From Albidovulum sp. bin36 (GTDB taxonomy: Bacteria > Pseudomonadota > Alphaproteobacteria > Rhodobacterales > Rhodobacteraceae), in assembly GCA_002238565.1 (NCBI GenBank), contig MPMP01000036.1, forward strand, positions 1 through 48,718: a stretch of DNA of 48,718 nucleotides, read 5' to 3'. Every line of letters starts with the position of its first letter. Position 1 is the first letter of the stretch. The notes under the pieces were generated by a model. It made no database searches and was not told the DNA's origin. It was given only the letters and a program-made list of their open reading frames with translations. Below are positions 19,432 to 28,499 of this stretch, piece by piece. The position numbers were made by a program, and so were the translations under genes.

Positions 19432-20574
19432 TCAGGCGGCCTGCAGCATGCTTCGGGAAATAATCAGCCGCATAATCTCGTTCGTTCCTTCGAGGATCTG
19501 GTGAACCCTGAGATCTCGAACGATTTTTTCGATTCCGTAGTCGGAGAGGTATCCGTAACCGCCGTGCAGCTGCAGGCATTCGTTCGCAACCTTGAAGCCC
19601 GTATCGGTCGCAAATCTCTTGGCCATGGCGCATTGCATTGTGGCATCCGCCGACCCCGCGTCGAGGTGCCAGGCCGCTTGCCGGAGCAGGGCGGTCGCCG
19701 CCTGCAATTCGGTCTCAAGATCGGCGAGCCGGAACTGCAGGGCTTGAAATTCATTCAGCGACTTCCCGAATGCCCGCCGTTCGGACATATAGGTCAGCGT
19801 TCGTTCCAGGGCATAGCGAGCGCCGCCGATCGAGCAGGCCGCAATATTAAGCCGTCCTCCGTCCAGCCCGGCCATGGCGTAATTGAATCCCTTGCCTTCC
19901 TCGCCGAGAAGATTGGCGGCGGGAACCGGGCAATCGTCGAAAATTACTTGGCGGGTCGGCTGGGCGCGCCATCCCATTTTGTCCTCCAGCGCTCCGAAGC
20001 TAAGATTTGGCGAACCCGCTTCGACGACAAGCGCAGAAACTCCGCGCGGGCCGCCTCCGCCCGTTCGGCACATTACGATATAGCCGTCGGAATAGCCGCC
20101 TCCGGAGATAAAGGATTTCGTACCGTTCAACGCCCAGCCTTCGTTCGTGCGCCTGGCGGCCGTCCTGAGCGCGGCGGCGTCGGAACCGGATCCGGGTTCC
20201 GTAAGGCAGTACGAAAAAACCGACTCCATAGAGAGCATATCGGATAGGAATTTTTCCTTGAGCTCCTCCGAGCCGAAAGTCTCGACCATCCAGGCGCACA
20301 TGTTGTGGATGGACAGGAATGCGGCAACGGACGGGCACGCCATGGACAGAGCTTCGAAAATGAGAACGGAATCGAGCCGCGACAGCCCCGAGCCGCCGGC
20401 ATCTTCGGAAACGCAAATTCCTCCCATGCCGAGTGCGCCGACTTGCGGCCAAAGCTCCTTCGGCATGGAGCCGGCGCGCTCCCATTCCCCGGCGTGCGGC
20501 GCGATCTTCTCGCTGCCGAATTCACGCGCCATGCCGAATATGGCTTCTTGCTCGCTGGTTAACGAAAAGTCCAA
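19432..20574 (-). CDS. Acyl-CoA dehydrogenase, probable isobutyryl-CoA dehydrogenase
   Basis: A 380-residue FAD-dependent acyl-CoA dehydrogenase. Family features are CLTEPGSGSDAAA, the FISGGGYSD segment, RRAFGKSLNEFQA and the C-terminal catalytic Glu362 in ILEGTNEIMR. The position between mmsA and the hydroxyisobutyryl-CoA hydrolase points to isobutyryl-CoA as substrate. The start is TTG at 20574, directly after AAGGGAAG; no ATG gives a complete N-terminus. The next gene starts two bases after its stop. Confidence 0.92.
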   Translation of the reverse strand: MDFSLTSEQEAIFGMAREFGSEKIAPHAGEWERAGSMPKELWPQVGALGMGGICVSEDAGGSGLSRLDSVLIFEALSMACPSVAAFLSIHNMCAWMVETFGSEELKEKFLSDMLSMESVFSYCLTEPGSGSDAAALRTAARRTNEGWALNGTKSFISGGGYSDGYIVMCRTGGGGPRGVSALVVEAGSPNLSFGALEDKMGWRAQPTRQVIFDDCPVPAANLLGEEGKGFNYAMAGLDGGRLNIAACSIGGARYALERTLTYMSERRAFGKSLNEFQALQFRLADLETELQAATALLRQAAWHLDAGSADATMQCAMAKRFATDTGFKVANECLQLHGGYGYLSDYGIEKIVRDLRVHQILEGTNEIMRLIISRSMLQAA

Positions 20575-20717
20575 TATTCTTCCCTTGAAATCGGTTGCTC
20601 CCGAGCCCTTGCGCTCGCGCTCGGGTTCAAGCTTTCGAACGTGCGCCTATCGAGGGACTCGAACCATCGGATCAGCCTGGCTCAAGGGGGAACGGACGCG
20701 CAAGAACTGCGTAGAGC
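20575..20717. repeat. Spacer with hairpin between mmsA and acyl-CoA dehydrogenase
   Basis: The 143-base spacer holds an inverted repeat CCCGAGC (20600-20606) / GCTCGGG (20619-20625) with no T-run. It also has a short tRNA T-arm-like segment on the minus strand at about 20672-20645 that is too incomplete to call a gene. Confidence 0.35.
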
Positions 20718-22217
20718 CTATTCCATAGCCGCGAAGTTCAAAATTGCGCCTTCCTTTATTCCCGACGGCCAGCGGGATGTAACGGTCTTGGTCTTGGTAT
20801 AGAATCGAAACGCGTCGGGTCCGTGCTGATTGAGATCGCCGAAAATGGACTTCTTCCATCCTCCGAAGGTGTAGTAGGCCAGCGGCACCGGAATCGGAAC
20901 GTTGATGCCGACCATTCCGATATTGATTCGGTTGGCGAAATCGCGCGCCGTGTCGCCGTCTCGCGTAAAGATCGCGGCGCCGTTGCCGTATTCGTGGTCC
21001 ATGGCCAGTCCAAGGGCTTCCTCGTAGGAGCCCGCCCGCACCGAGGAAAGAACCGGGCCGAAAATCTCCGTCTTGTAGATTTCCATGTCGCGCGTAACCC
21101 GGTCGAAAAGGTGCGGCCCGACGAAAAACCCGCTTTCATAGCCCTGCAGGCTAAAATCGCGTCCGTCGACGACGAGTTCCGCGCCGGCCTCCAGCCCGGA
21201 ATTCACTAGCGACAGCACGCGGTCCCGGGCGGCGCCGGTTACAAGCGGGCCATAGTCGAGGTCTTCGCCTGCCGTGAAGGGCCCGACTTTCAGGTTCTCG
21301 ACCTTCGGCGCGAGCTTCTGAATCAGCGCATCCGCGGTTTTTTCGCCGACCGGCACGGCAACGGAGACCGCCATGCACCTTTCGCCGGCCGCGCCGTAGC
21401 CGGAGCCGACTAGCGCATCGACCGCCTGGTCGAGGTCGGCGTCGGGCATGATGACCATGTGGTTCTTGGCACCTCCGAAACACGCAACGCGCTTCCCGTT
21501 GGCGCACCCCCTGGAATAGATGTAGGATGCGATAGGGGTGGACCCGACGAAGCCAACGGCGGAAACCGACGGATGGTCGAGAATCGCGTCGACGGCGACT
21601 TTGTCGCCGTTAACCACCTGCAGCAAGCCTTCCGGTAGCCCGGCTTCAAGCAAGAGTTCCGCCAATAGCAAAGGACAGGACGGATCGCGTTCGGAGGGCT
21701 TTAGAATGAAAGCGTTTCCGCAAGTCAGCGCCGGCGCGAATTTCCACATCGGAATCATGGCGGGGAAGTTGAACGGGGTTATGCCCGCCGCGACGCCGAC
21801 GGGCTGGCGCATCGAATACATGTCGATTCCGGGCCCTGCGCTGTCGGTGTATTCGCCCTTGAGCAAATGCGGGGCGCCAATGCAGAATTCTACGACTTCC
21901 AGTCCTCGCTGCACGTCGCCGCGGGCATCGGGCAAAGTCTTTCCGTGCTCGCTTGAAATCGCCGCCGCCAGCTTGTCCATGTCGCGCTTTAGCAAGCGCA
22001 CGAATTCGATCATGACGCGCGCGCGTCGCTGGGGATTGACTGCCGCCCATGCCGGCTGGGCGGCAAGAGCGCCGGCAACCGCTGCATCCACTTCATCCGG
22101 CGAAGCGAACGGCGCTTTCGCCTGGACTTCGCCCGTCGCGGGGTTGTAAACGTTGCCGAATCGACCGGATTCGCCCTTGACGCGCTGCCCGTTGATAAAG
22201 TGATCCAGTTCAATCAT
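20718..22217 (-). CDS. mmsA: Methylmalonate-semialdehyde dehydrogenase (CoA-acylating)
   Basis: MmsA converts methylmalonate semialdehyde to propionyl-CoA, the last step of the distal valine pathway; it needs NAD and CoA. The 499-residue protein has TPFNFPAMIPMWKF, the cofactor segment GFVGSTPIASYIY, CFGGAKNHMVIMPDAD typical of this CoA-dependent ALDH class, and catalytic Cys281 in AAGERCMAV. It is the first gene of the minus-strand valine operon; the promoter should lie in the 400-base region beyond 22217. Confidence 0.96.
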   Translation of the reverse strand: MIELDHFINGQRVKGESGRFGNVYNPATGEVQAKAPFASPDEVDAAVAGALAAQPAWAAVNPQRRARVMIEFVRLLKRDMDKLAAAISSEHGKTLPDARGDVQRGLEVVEFCIGAPHLLKGEYTDSAGPGIDMYSMRQPVGVAAGITPFNFPAMIPMWKFAPALTCGNAFILKPSERDPSCPLLLAELLLEAGLPEGLLQVVNGDKVAVDAILDHPSVSAVGFVGSTPIASYIYSRGCANGKRVACFGGAKNHMVIMPDADLDQAVDALVGSGYGAAGERCMAVSVAVPVGEKTADALIQKLAPKVENLKVGPFTAGEDLDYGPLVTGAARDRVLSLVNSGLEAGAELVVDGRDFSLQGYESGFFVGPHLFDRVTRDMEIYKTEIFGPVLSSVRAGSYEEALGLAMDHEYGNGAAIFTRDGDTARDFANRINIGMVGINVPIPVPLAYYTFGGWKKSIFGDLNQHGPDAFRFYTKTKTVTSRWPSGIKEGAILNFAAME

Positions 22218-22619
22218 TGCAAAACCCCGACCTCTGCCTTCGCTTGGCTTATGATACTAGTCCTATGCGGAATCAAAAAGCGAAAAAAAACGAATTTTGA
22301 GTATTCGGAGGCGATTTCCGAATTAATTTTGCATGATCTAGTCGATGACGGAGAAATGCTCGAGTCAATGCGGTGTTCAGCCGATTTTTGGCCGTCCCCG
22401 GGGGAGAGCGGAGCCGGACAACGCTATTTGAGCCGGGTCGGAACCGGATAGCCTTGCTTCCAGGGCTGCGCTTCCAGCGTTGTCTTTCCGAAGCCGGAAA
22501 GCGATTTCCGAATTGAAATCTTTGGAAATGATTCCGGACTCGGTTTAATGTATGCTGGTACCTAGGCAGTAGACCGGCTCGTCGCAAACAAGCTGGTATA
22601 GGAAGCGAGGTAGACTCCG
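22218..22619. other. mmsA / CBS-gene divergent intergenic region
   Basis: A 400-base region between divergent genes. An exact 14-base direct repeat GCGATTTCCGAATT lies at 22311-22324 and 22501-22514. An imperfect hairpin with arms GCTAT and ATAGC surrounds 22424-22454. An open frame at 22200-22451 has no family resemblance and no good start and is left out. Confidence 0.45.
22522..22551 (+). promoter_or_regulatory. Candidate promoter of the CBS-domain gene
   Basis: TTGGAA (22522-22527), an 18-base spacer, then TAATGT (22546-22551), about 70 bases before the CBS-gene ATG. The match to sigma-70 elements is fair, not strong. The second copy of the 14-base repeat lies just upstream. Confidence 0.35.
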
Positions 22620-23054
22620 ATGCTGGTAAAGCAAATACTACAGTACAAGCCGGACAAGGCCGTAGCGACCGTCCTACCGGAACTTTCGATTTCCGAAGCC
22701 GTGTCGATCCTTTCAAAAAAGAGAATCGGCGCGCTCGTAGTATCCGAAACCGGAAAGGACGCGGCCGGAGTTATTTCCGAAAGGGATGTCGTTCGGGAAA
22801 TCGGCAAGCGCGGCACAGGGCTTCTTCGGGAAAGCGTCAGAACGATTATGAGTTCCAATGTCGTTTGCTGCACGGAAGATGAAACGGCCGACCAGGTCCT
22901 GACCAAAATGACGAACGGGCGCTTCCGGCATATGCCCGTTCTATCGGACGGAGAAATGATAGGCCTGATTTCGATCGGCGATGTTGTCAAGGCAAGGCTT
23001 GCCGAACTAGAAGTGGAGAAGCAGGCCCTTGAAGGCATGATAATGGGCCATTGA
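22620..23054 (+). CDS. Tandem CBS-domain protein
   Basis: A 144-residue stand-alone pair of CBS motifs, a cytosolic module that binds adenosine nucleotides and senses energy or redox state. CBS1 covers about residues 8-65 (ISEAVSILSKKRIGALVV ... GVISERDVVRE) and CBS2 about residues 72-130 (DQVLTKMTNGRFRHMPV ... GLISIGDVVK). A short charged helix ends the protein. No catalytic domain is attached, so the partner is unknown. GAGG sits about ten bases before the ATG. coaD follows on the same strand 95 bases later. Confidence 0.92.
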   Translation: MLVKQILQYKPDKAVATVLPELSISEAVSILSKKRIGALVVSETGKDAAGVISERDVVREIGKRGTGLLRESVRTIMSSNVVCCTEDETADQVLTKMTNGRFRHMPVLSDGEMIGLISIGDVVKARLAELEVEKQALEGMIMGH

Positions 23055-23149
23055 CCGGAAGTTGCCCGTTACTTAAGAATTCGCATTCATTGCGGGGCTT
23101 TCAAGCGAGCTAGCTGGACTTCGCGAACTCGCTGCTAAAGGATTGCCCA

Positions 23150-23650
23150 ATGCGAATCGGCCTGTACCCCGGCACCTTCGACCCTGTAACCCTGGGCCAT
23201 ACGGATGTTTTCAAGCGGGCTTGCGCGCTTGTCGACCGACTTGTGATAGGCGTCGCCGTCAACGAGGACAAGGATCCGCTGTTTACGCTGGCGGAGCGAG
23301 TTTCGATGATTGACGAGGAAGTCGCCGGGCTGGTTGAAACGACCGGAGTTGAAATTGTCGTCCAGCCGTTCGACGGCCTTTTGATCGACTGCGCCAGGGA
23401 TGTTGGCGCCTCGGTCATTATCCGGGGCCTCCGGGCGGTTTCTGACTTTGAGTTCGAATTTCAGATGGTCGGCATGAACCGGGCCATGGATTCCAGCATC
23501 GAAACGGTTTTCCTGATGGCGGATGCGAAAAGCCAAGCCATCGCTTCGCGCCTGGTCAAGGAAATAGCGAGGCTCGGCGGCGACGTGTCGAAATTCGTTC
23601 CAAGGCGAATTCAGGACGCTCTTGAAGCCAAGTTCTCGAACAGTCGATAA
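23150..23650 (+). CDS. coaD: Phosphopantetheine adenylyltransferase
   Basis: CoaD adenylates 4'-phosphopantetheine to dephospho-CoA, the penultimate step of CoA synthesis. The 166-residue protein has the nucleotidyltransferase motif YPGTFDPVTLGH with His17, the substrate loop IIRGLRAVSDFEFEFQM, and the C-terminal ASRLVKEIA motif corresponding to the usual SSxxVKE. The ATG at 23150 has AAGG nine bases upstream. In alphaproteobacteria coaD is often followed by a cyclophilin gene, as here, although a 1.1 kb gap now separates them. Confidence 0.96.
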   Translation: MRIGLYPGTFDPVTLGHTDVFKRACALVDRLVIGVAVNEDKDPLFTLAERVSMIDEEVAGLVETTGVEIVVQPFDGLLIDCARDVGASVIIRGLRAVSDFEFEFQMVGMNRAMDSSIETVFLMADAKSQAIASRLVKEIARLGGDVSKFVPRRIQDALEAKFSNSR

Positions 23651-24787
23651 TTCGTTTCACTGCCGTCTCGACGCGGCCGTCCGGCAAGCAATGCAGTTGC
23701 CGGCTGCGAAAGTTTTTCTGGAATGAATTCCGTGTTCGCTTTCCGAAAGACGCGAATCGCGGTAGCGACCTGCCGGCAAGCCTGCGATTGAAGGTTCCCG
23801 CATCCGCACTTGGAATTCTTGCTCAATAGCGTTTTCAGGCATCGGCGCCGTAGAGTTTCGAATAGCGGGAATTTCGGTGACCATGCCGCTTGGTCCCATG
23901 GTCGGCTGCCTGTCGGCATCGCATGCGGGCTCTCGCCATGAGGAAATCGGACCGCTCGGCATTTGCATGCGAACGATTCTAGCGTCGCCTTCGGCGCGTC
24001 CGTAACGCCCGACCTATTGGACCGATTACCGGAATCGCGCTTTCCCTTTCATTCGCGCTGCTTTTCGCGAAAGCGCCGGGACGCGTCGGCTACTTCGGTC
24101 TCAATCTGAACCGTTGGCCCCGCGATTCGGCGGCGACCATGCATTGGCGAGAAATCGCAATCATAATCCTCTCCGGCTTTTGGAACTGGGGGATTGCCCG
24201 GACCTTGCGCGTACCGGGAGCATCCATCGCCGGGCTTAAGAATCTGGCCGCGGTCCTTTCGCTAGCCGAACAGGATTCCTTCGTTTCGGTAGGATCTTCG
24301 GAATCGTCACTGGAGACGACCTAGGCATCGAGCTTGGAGCCGGCGGCGAGTTAAGGATTTCGGCATCGGCGGTCTTCGACCTGCGCTCCGCGCTTTTGAA
24401 TTGCTATTGGAATTTTACGGATAGCCGGCCCTTAACCGCTCTTCGAACGCTTGACGAGCTGTATCTTTTGTCGCGCATCGCTTTGCGGGGCCGCAATTTC
24501 GAATGCGATACGATTGCGCGGCCTACGCTCAGCAGGCGCGACGCTCTCGGTGCATTTGTCTTGGTTGGATGCCTTCCCCCGGGCCAAAATTCCCGGCCGT
24601 CCAGACACGATGCCTACCGACCGGTTTCGACGATTCCATTTCGTGCCGGAAACCGAAAACGCGGTTTGCGGTCGCGCATCAATATTCGTTGATTCGCGCA
24701 AATTGCTGCATATCGTCTTGGACATTCGGACGGATCCTAAGATAAGACTTTGCGACGAAACTAGACAATCCGAAATTCAAGGACTGC
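23651..24787. other. 1.1 kb noncoding stretch between coaD and cyclophilin gene
   Basis: Several frames are open for 60-150 codons on both strands, but I recognise no family motif, none has a convincing ribosome-binding site, and they overlap one another. A small palindromic run GCTTTTCGCGAAAGC lies near 24060. The simplest reading is decayed sequence between two genes that are usually adjacent in this class. Confidence 0.5.
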
Positions 24788-25363
24788 ATGGCAATGAAAA
24801 ATATTTTAGCCGCGGCTTCAATCGCGGCAGTAGGAGCCGGATACGCTTCCGCCGACAGCGACACGCTGGTCGTTCAAATTGCTGGCGAGGCGAACGGCGT
24901 CGTTGAAATCGAGCTGTTTTCCGAAACGGCGCCGCTTCACGTGGAAAGAATAAAGAGCCTTGCTCGCGACGGACTGTACGACAACGTCGTGTTCCATCGA
25001 GTAATAGATGGCTTCATGGCTCAAACCGGCGATGTCCGATTCGGCGTCAAAGATAGCCCCAGCCAGCATAAGGCAGGCATGGGAGGATCCGAGCTCGCCA
25101 ACCTTCCAGCGGAGTTTTCAGACATTCCCTATGTCCGAGGAATAGTCGGCATGGCGCGCGCGGCGGACCCGGACAGCGCGAATTCGCAGTTCTTCATAAT
25201 GTTTGAAGACGCGCCGTTTCTAGACGGCAATTATACAGTCGTCGGCAAAGTAATATCAGGTCAGGAAGTCGTGGACGCGATCAGGAAAGGCGATCCGAAA
25301 CAAAACGGGACGGTCGTCGGTCCCGACTATATGGCCAGCGTGCAGATCAAGGAGGTTGAATAA
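24788..25363 (+). CDS. Periplasmic peptidyl-prolyl cis-trans isomerase (cyclophilin)
   Basis: A 191-residue cyclophilin-type prolyl isomerase. An N-terminal signal peptide (MAMKNILAAASIAAVGAGYASA) sends it to the periplasm. The fold motifs are VVFHRVIDGFMAQTGD with the catalytic Arg, SANSQFFIMFEDAPFLDGNYTVVGKV, and GMARAADPDSA. The ATG at 24788 is followed by a second in-frame ATG two codons later, and either could be used. The stop codon is immediately followed by the ATG of the DUF3179 gene, so the two are coupled. Confidence 0.94.
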   Translation: MAMKNILAAASIAAVGAGYASADSDTLVVQIAGEANGVVEIELFSETAPLHVERIKSLARDGLYDNVVFHRVIDGFMAQTGDVRFGVKDSPSQHKAGMGGSELANLPAEFSDIPYVRGIVGMARAADPDSANSQFFIMFEDAPFLDGNYTVVGKVISGQEVVDAIRKGDPKQNGTVVGPDYMASVQIKEVE

Positions 25364-26374
25364 ATGGCTGTTCGTCGCTCCGCAACCGAGGGCGGATTTT
25401 CCCGGACAGCCACTTGGCTCGCCGCCGGCGCGATATTCCTTTCCGCCGCGTGCTCGGCTTCGGCCAATCCGTCCGTTTGGGAGCGCGAATGGCCGAAAAC
25501 GGATTTCTCCATTCATTCAGTCGATTTCGCCGAAATCATGTCGGGCGGACCGCCAAAGGACGGTATTCCGGCAATAGATTCTCCTGAATTCATTCCGGTG
25601 TCCTCCGAGGCTTCGCTTAGCCCGCGCGAAGGCGTCTTGACCCTCGAGCTGGAAGGCGAGGCGCCGCGAGCATACCCCGTGCGCTATCTTCTATGGCACG
25701 AGATCGTCAACGATTCCATCGGCGATACGCCGGTCGCGGTTACCTACTGCCCGCTTTGCAATTCCGCGATATTCTTCGATAGGCGCGTTGGAGGAGAATT
25801 GAGGTCGTTCGGCGTTTCCGGGAAGCTTCGCAAATCGGACATGGTAATGTACGACCGAGAGACCGAAAGCTGGTGGCAGCAAGCGGTAGGCGAGGGAATA
25901 GTCGGCATTCATACCGGCGACGAGCTTGCAGTGCTTCCGGGCTGGATGGAGAGCTGGGAGGAATTCGCGACGCGGAATCCCGACGGGTTGGTCATGGCCC
26001 AGCCGACCTTTCCTCGCAGCTACGGCCGAAACCCGTATGTCGGATACGATACGTCCCAAAGGCCGTTCCTATTCTTTGGCGAGCTGCCTCCGCACGAAAT
26101 CCACCCCCTCGCTAGAATCGTGCGAGTCGGCGACAGCGCATGGCCTCTCCAGCGCTTGAGCGACGCAGGCGAACTGACGGAGGACGGTATTTCCTTTTCC
26201 TGGAAATCCGGCCAGTCCTCGGCTCTCGACACGAGCGGAGTCGGCGAAGGCCGCGACATCGGTACGATTCGGGTGCGCAATGCCGCTTCGGGCGAAGATT
26301 TGCCGCACGACGTGATGTTCGCGTTCGCCTTCCACGCCTTTTACCCCGAAGGCGCGTGGAAATTGGCGAATTAA
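25364..26374 (+). CDS. DUF3179 domain-containing secreted protein
   Basis: A 336-residue protein of the DUF3179 family, function unknown. Family marks are PKDGIPAID near residue 65, AYPVRYLLWHEIVND and the Cys129-Pro-Leu-Cys132 pair in TYCPLCNSAIFFDR, which looks like a redox or metal site. The N-terminus is a hydrophobic signal peptide ending SASA; LSAAC resembles a lipobox but is imperfect, so cleavage by signal peptidase I is more likely. AAGGAGG lies eight bases before the ATG, inside the end of the cyclophilin gene. Co-expression with a periplasmic prolyl isomerase suggests an envelope role, by inference. Confidence 0.9.
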   Translation: MAVRRSATEGGFSRTATWLAAGAIFLSAACSASANPSVWEREWPKTDFSIHSVDFAEIMSGGPPKDGIPAIDSPEFIPVSSEASLSPREGVLTLELEGEAPRAYPVRYLLWHEIVNDSIGDTPVAVTYCPLCNSAIFFDRRVGGELRSFGVSGKLRKSDMVMYDRETESWWQQAVGEGIVGIHTGDELAVLPGWMESWEEFATRNPDGLVMAQPTFPRSYGRNPYVGYDTSQRPFLFFGELPPHEIHPLARIVRVGDSAWPLQRLSDAGELTEDGISFSWKSGQSSALDTSGVGEGRDIGTIRVRNAASGEDLPHDVMFAFAFHAFYPEGAWKLAN

Positions 26375-26445
26375 GGAGAACCGGGTTCGCTCGCGGAGCG
26401 AAATCAAGTACGCAACGAGATTAGGCAGGCCAAATTTAGATTCGG

Positions 26446-26488
26446 CCGGGTCTTGCGGGAGCCGATGCACTGGCTCTCGCCGACCGGG
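26446..26488. terminator. Imperfect long hairpin between DUF3179 gene and tyrS
   Basis: The inner stem GGGAGCC (26457-26463) / GGCTCTC (26472-26478) has an eight-base loop and one G-U pair. The outer arms GGTC (26449-26452) and GACC (26482-26485) extend it. It lies between convergent genes and lacks a T-run; likely a bidirectional transcription stop. Confidence 0.4.
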
Positions 26489-26579
26489 TCGCCTGAAGCT
26501 TGATTGAAGCAGCTTTTCGGGGCGGGCGGCGAAGAATCATGCGCAGGCGATCGGGCTAGCGGCAGCTTTGCCTCGGAAT

Positions 26580-27839
26580 TCACTCATCCAGCTCGAGAAT
26601 CGCATGGCGTTTCCTGCCGGCGGAAAGCTTTATCGGATTTTCCAGGTCCTCGGATGTCAGCATGCGACCCGGATCTCCTACAGGCTCATCGTTGATACGG
26701 GCGCCGCCTCCGCCGATCAATCGTCTGGAGGCCTTGCCCGATTCGGCTAAGCCGGCGAACACGAAAGCCTGAACCACCGAAAGCTTGCCGTCGCGCAAAT
26801 GCTTGCGATCAAGTTTAACTTTCGGCAATTCGTCGCCGATTCCGCCGAACTCGAACACGTCTCGGGCGGTCGCCGCCGCCGCTCTGGATGCCGCCTCGCC
26901 GTGCGCGAGCTCGGTTGCGGAGTTTGCGAGAATAATTTTGGATTCATTGACTTCCGACCCCGCTAGCGCGCCGAGCCTCCTACATTCGTCTACGGGCAAT
27001 TCCGTAAACAAAAGCAGAAACCGCCCGACATCCGCATCGTCGACGCTTCGCCAGTACTGCCAGAATTGGTATGGCGAGCACATGTCCGGGTTCAGCCAAA
27101 CGGCCCCTCCGGCCGTCTTGCCCATTTTAGCGCCGCTCGCCGTTGTAAGCAGCGGCGAGGTCAGTCCGAAGACAAGGCGGTTCTCCGAACGCCTGGTCAG
27201 GTCCACGCCGTTCACAATATTGCCCCATTGATCGGAGCCGCCCATCTGAAGGCGGCAGCCGTAGCGCCGGTTCAGTTCCAAAAAGTCGTATGCCTGAAGG
27301 ATCATGTAGTTGAACTCGAGAAACGAAAGCGACTGCTCTCGATCCAGGCGCGACTTGACCGAGTCGAACGACAGCATTCTGTTGACCGAGAAGTGCCGAC
27401 CGACTTCTCGCAGGAATTCAAGATAATTGAGGCTGTCGAGCCAATCGGCGTTGTTCGCAATAATGGCGTCGGCGCTCTCGCTTCCGAATGACATGTAGCG
27501 GTCGAACACGGATTTGATGCTCTGAATATTCCCGTCGATCTGCTGCGGCTCGAGAAGCGGGCGCTCGTCGCTGCGGAATGACGGGTCGCCGACCTTGGTC
27601 GTGCCGCCGCCCATGAGCACGATCGGCTTGTGCCCGGTCCTTTGCAGCCACCTGAGCATCATGATTTGAATAAGGCTGCCCACGTGCAGGGACGGCGCCG
27701 TCGCGTCGAAGCCGATATAGGCGGGCACGCATTCGCTTCGCATAACCGCATCGAGCTGCTGGAAGTCCGTAACGTCCGACAGGAATCCTCGCGCTTCCAT
27801 GGTTTCTAAAAATTCGGATCTTGGACGAAACTTCATCAT
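26580..27839 (-). CDS. tyrS: Tyrosyl-tRNA synthetase
   Basis: A complete 419-residue class I TyrRS. The HIGH-type motif is [16 protein letters not shown] precedes it, the tyrosine-binding region [10 protein letters not shown] is intact, and the KMSKS loop reads KMGKT. A C-terminal S4 RNA-binding domain occupies about residues 355-419. In many alphaproteobacteria tyrS is directly divergent from anmK; here 6 kb of transporter-related genes lie between them. Confidence 0.97.
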   Translation of the reverse strand: MMKFRPRSEFLETMEARGFLSDVTDFQQLDAVMRSECVPAYIGFDATAPSLHVGSLIQIMMLRWLQRTGHKPIVLMGGGTTKVGDPSFRSDERPLLEPQQIDGNIQSIKSVFDRYMSFGSESADAIIANNADWLDSLNYLEFLREVGRHFSVNRMLSFDSVKSRLDREQSLSFLEFNYMILQAYDFLELNRRYGCRLQMGGSDQWGNIVNGVDLTRRSENRLVFGLTSPLLTTASGAKMGKTAGGAVWLNPDMCSPYQFWQYWRSVDDADVGRFLLLFTELPVDECRRLGALAGSEVNESKIILANSATELAHGEAASRAAAATARDVFEFGGIGDELPKVKLDRKHLRDGKLSVVQAFVFAGLAESGKASRRLIGGGGARINDEPVGDPGRMLTSEDLENPIKLSAGRKRHAILELDE

Positions 27840-27974
27840 GGCAAATTTCCGCGGAATTCCGGACGCGGCCGCCCGGAGCTTGAGTCTTGCGCGCGGGCTC
27901 CAGCTTCGCGCGCGGGATGCGCTTAATGCGCCAGGCTGCCCAAGTTGTCAATTTGCGCTATCGCGCCGGGCGGA

Positions 27975-27992
27975 TTCGCGACGCAGCGCGAA
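27975..27992 (-). terminator. Short hairpin after the cupin gene
   Basis: TTCGCG - six bases - CGCGAA lies directly beyond the cupin stop codon on the minus strand. It has no T-run. It could end the importer/glycosyltransferase/cupin transcript. Confidence 0.3.
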
Positions 27993-27995
27993 CTG

Positions 27996-28376
27996 TCAGT
28001 TAATCATATATGCCTTGCGAACGGTTTCGTGGACGGTGCATTCGCCGTTCCAGCCCTTTTCAAAAAATGCCGCGGTGTCCGGTCCTATCTCGATTTTTTC
28101 GCCGCTGTCGCGGGTATAGGTGCAGCGCCCTTCAACGAAATAGCAGAATTCGTCTCTCTCGACGCGGCATCGCCAGGTTCCCGGCGTGCAGACCCATATT
28201 CCGCACTCCGAAGTTCCGTCGGGGTTTCGATGCAGCAAGACCCCGGATGTTCGTGCAGCGCCCTCGACCGGCTCGCCCGCCTCGCCCCAATCGACGAGAT
28301 GGCTCGCGCGACTAGCATTGCGCAGCGACGGCGTCGCCGCAGGCGCCTGCGAAAATTTCTTCTCCTCGCCGCTCAT
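27996..28376 (-). CDS. Cupin-domain protein (Cupin_3 / DUF861-like)
   Basis: A 126-residue single cupin. The barrel is recognisable from SECGIWVCTPGTWRCRVERDEF, then CYFVEGRCTYT and a late KGWNGECTVHETVRKAY, the pattern of the Cupin_3 family. The usual HxH metal pair is not evident, as in many members of that family, so it may be a small-molecule binding protein rather than an enzyme. It is the last gene of the block below the ABC importer and lies 123 bases after the glycosyltransferase. A role tied to the imported substrate is plausible but unproven. Confidence 0.8.
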   Translation of the reverse strand: MSGEEKKFSQAPAATPSLRNASRASHLVDWGEAGEPVEGAARTSGVLLHRNPDGTSECGIWVCTPGTWRCRVERDEFCYFVEGRCTYTRDSGEKIEIGPDTAAFFEKGWNGECTVHETVRKAYMIN

Positions 28377-28499
28377 CGCTTCAGGCCCTGCCGTGGCAAG
28401 TCGGCCGACCCTGGATTTGATGCGCGGCTATTGCCGCTTTGCTGGGCTCTCGCCAAATCATCGTATGATCCGGAGTTGGCGGACGACCGATGCCGGCCG

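Noticed and set aside
20645..20672. tRNA-like 3' end on the minus strand (GGTTCGAGTCCC)
   Set aside because: The T-stem has one mismatch, no matching 5' acceptor strand, D-arm or anticodon arm could be found upstream, and there is no CCA.
23657..23968. Open frames in the coaD-cyclophilin gap
   Set aside because: Competing frames on both strands without motifs or starts; none is better supported than the others.
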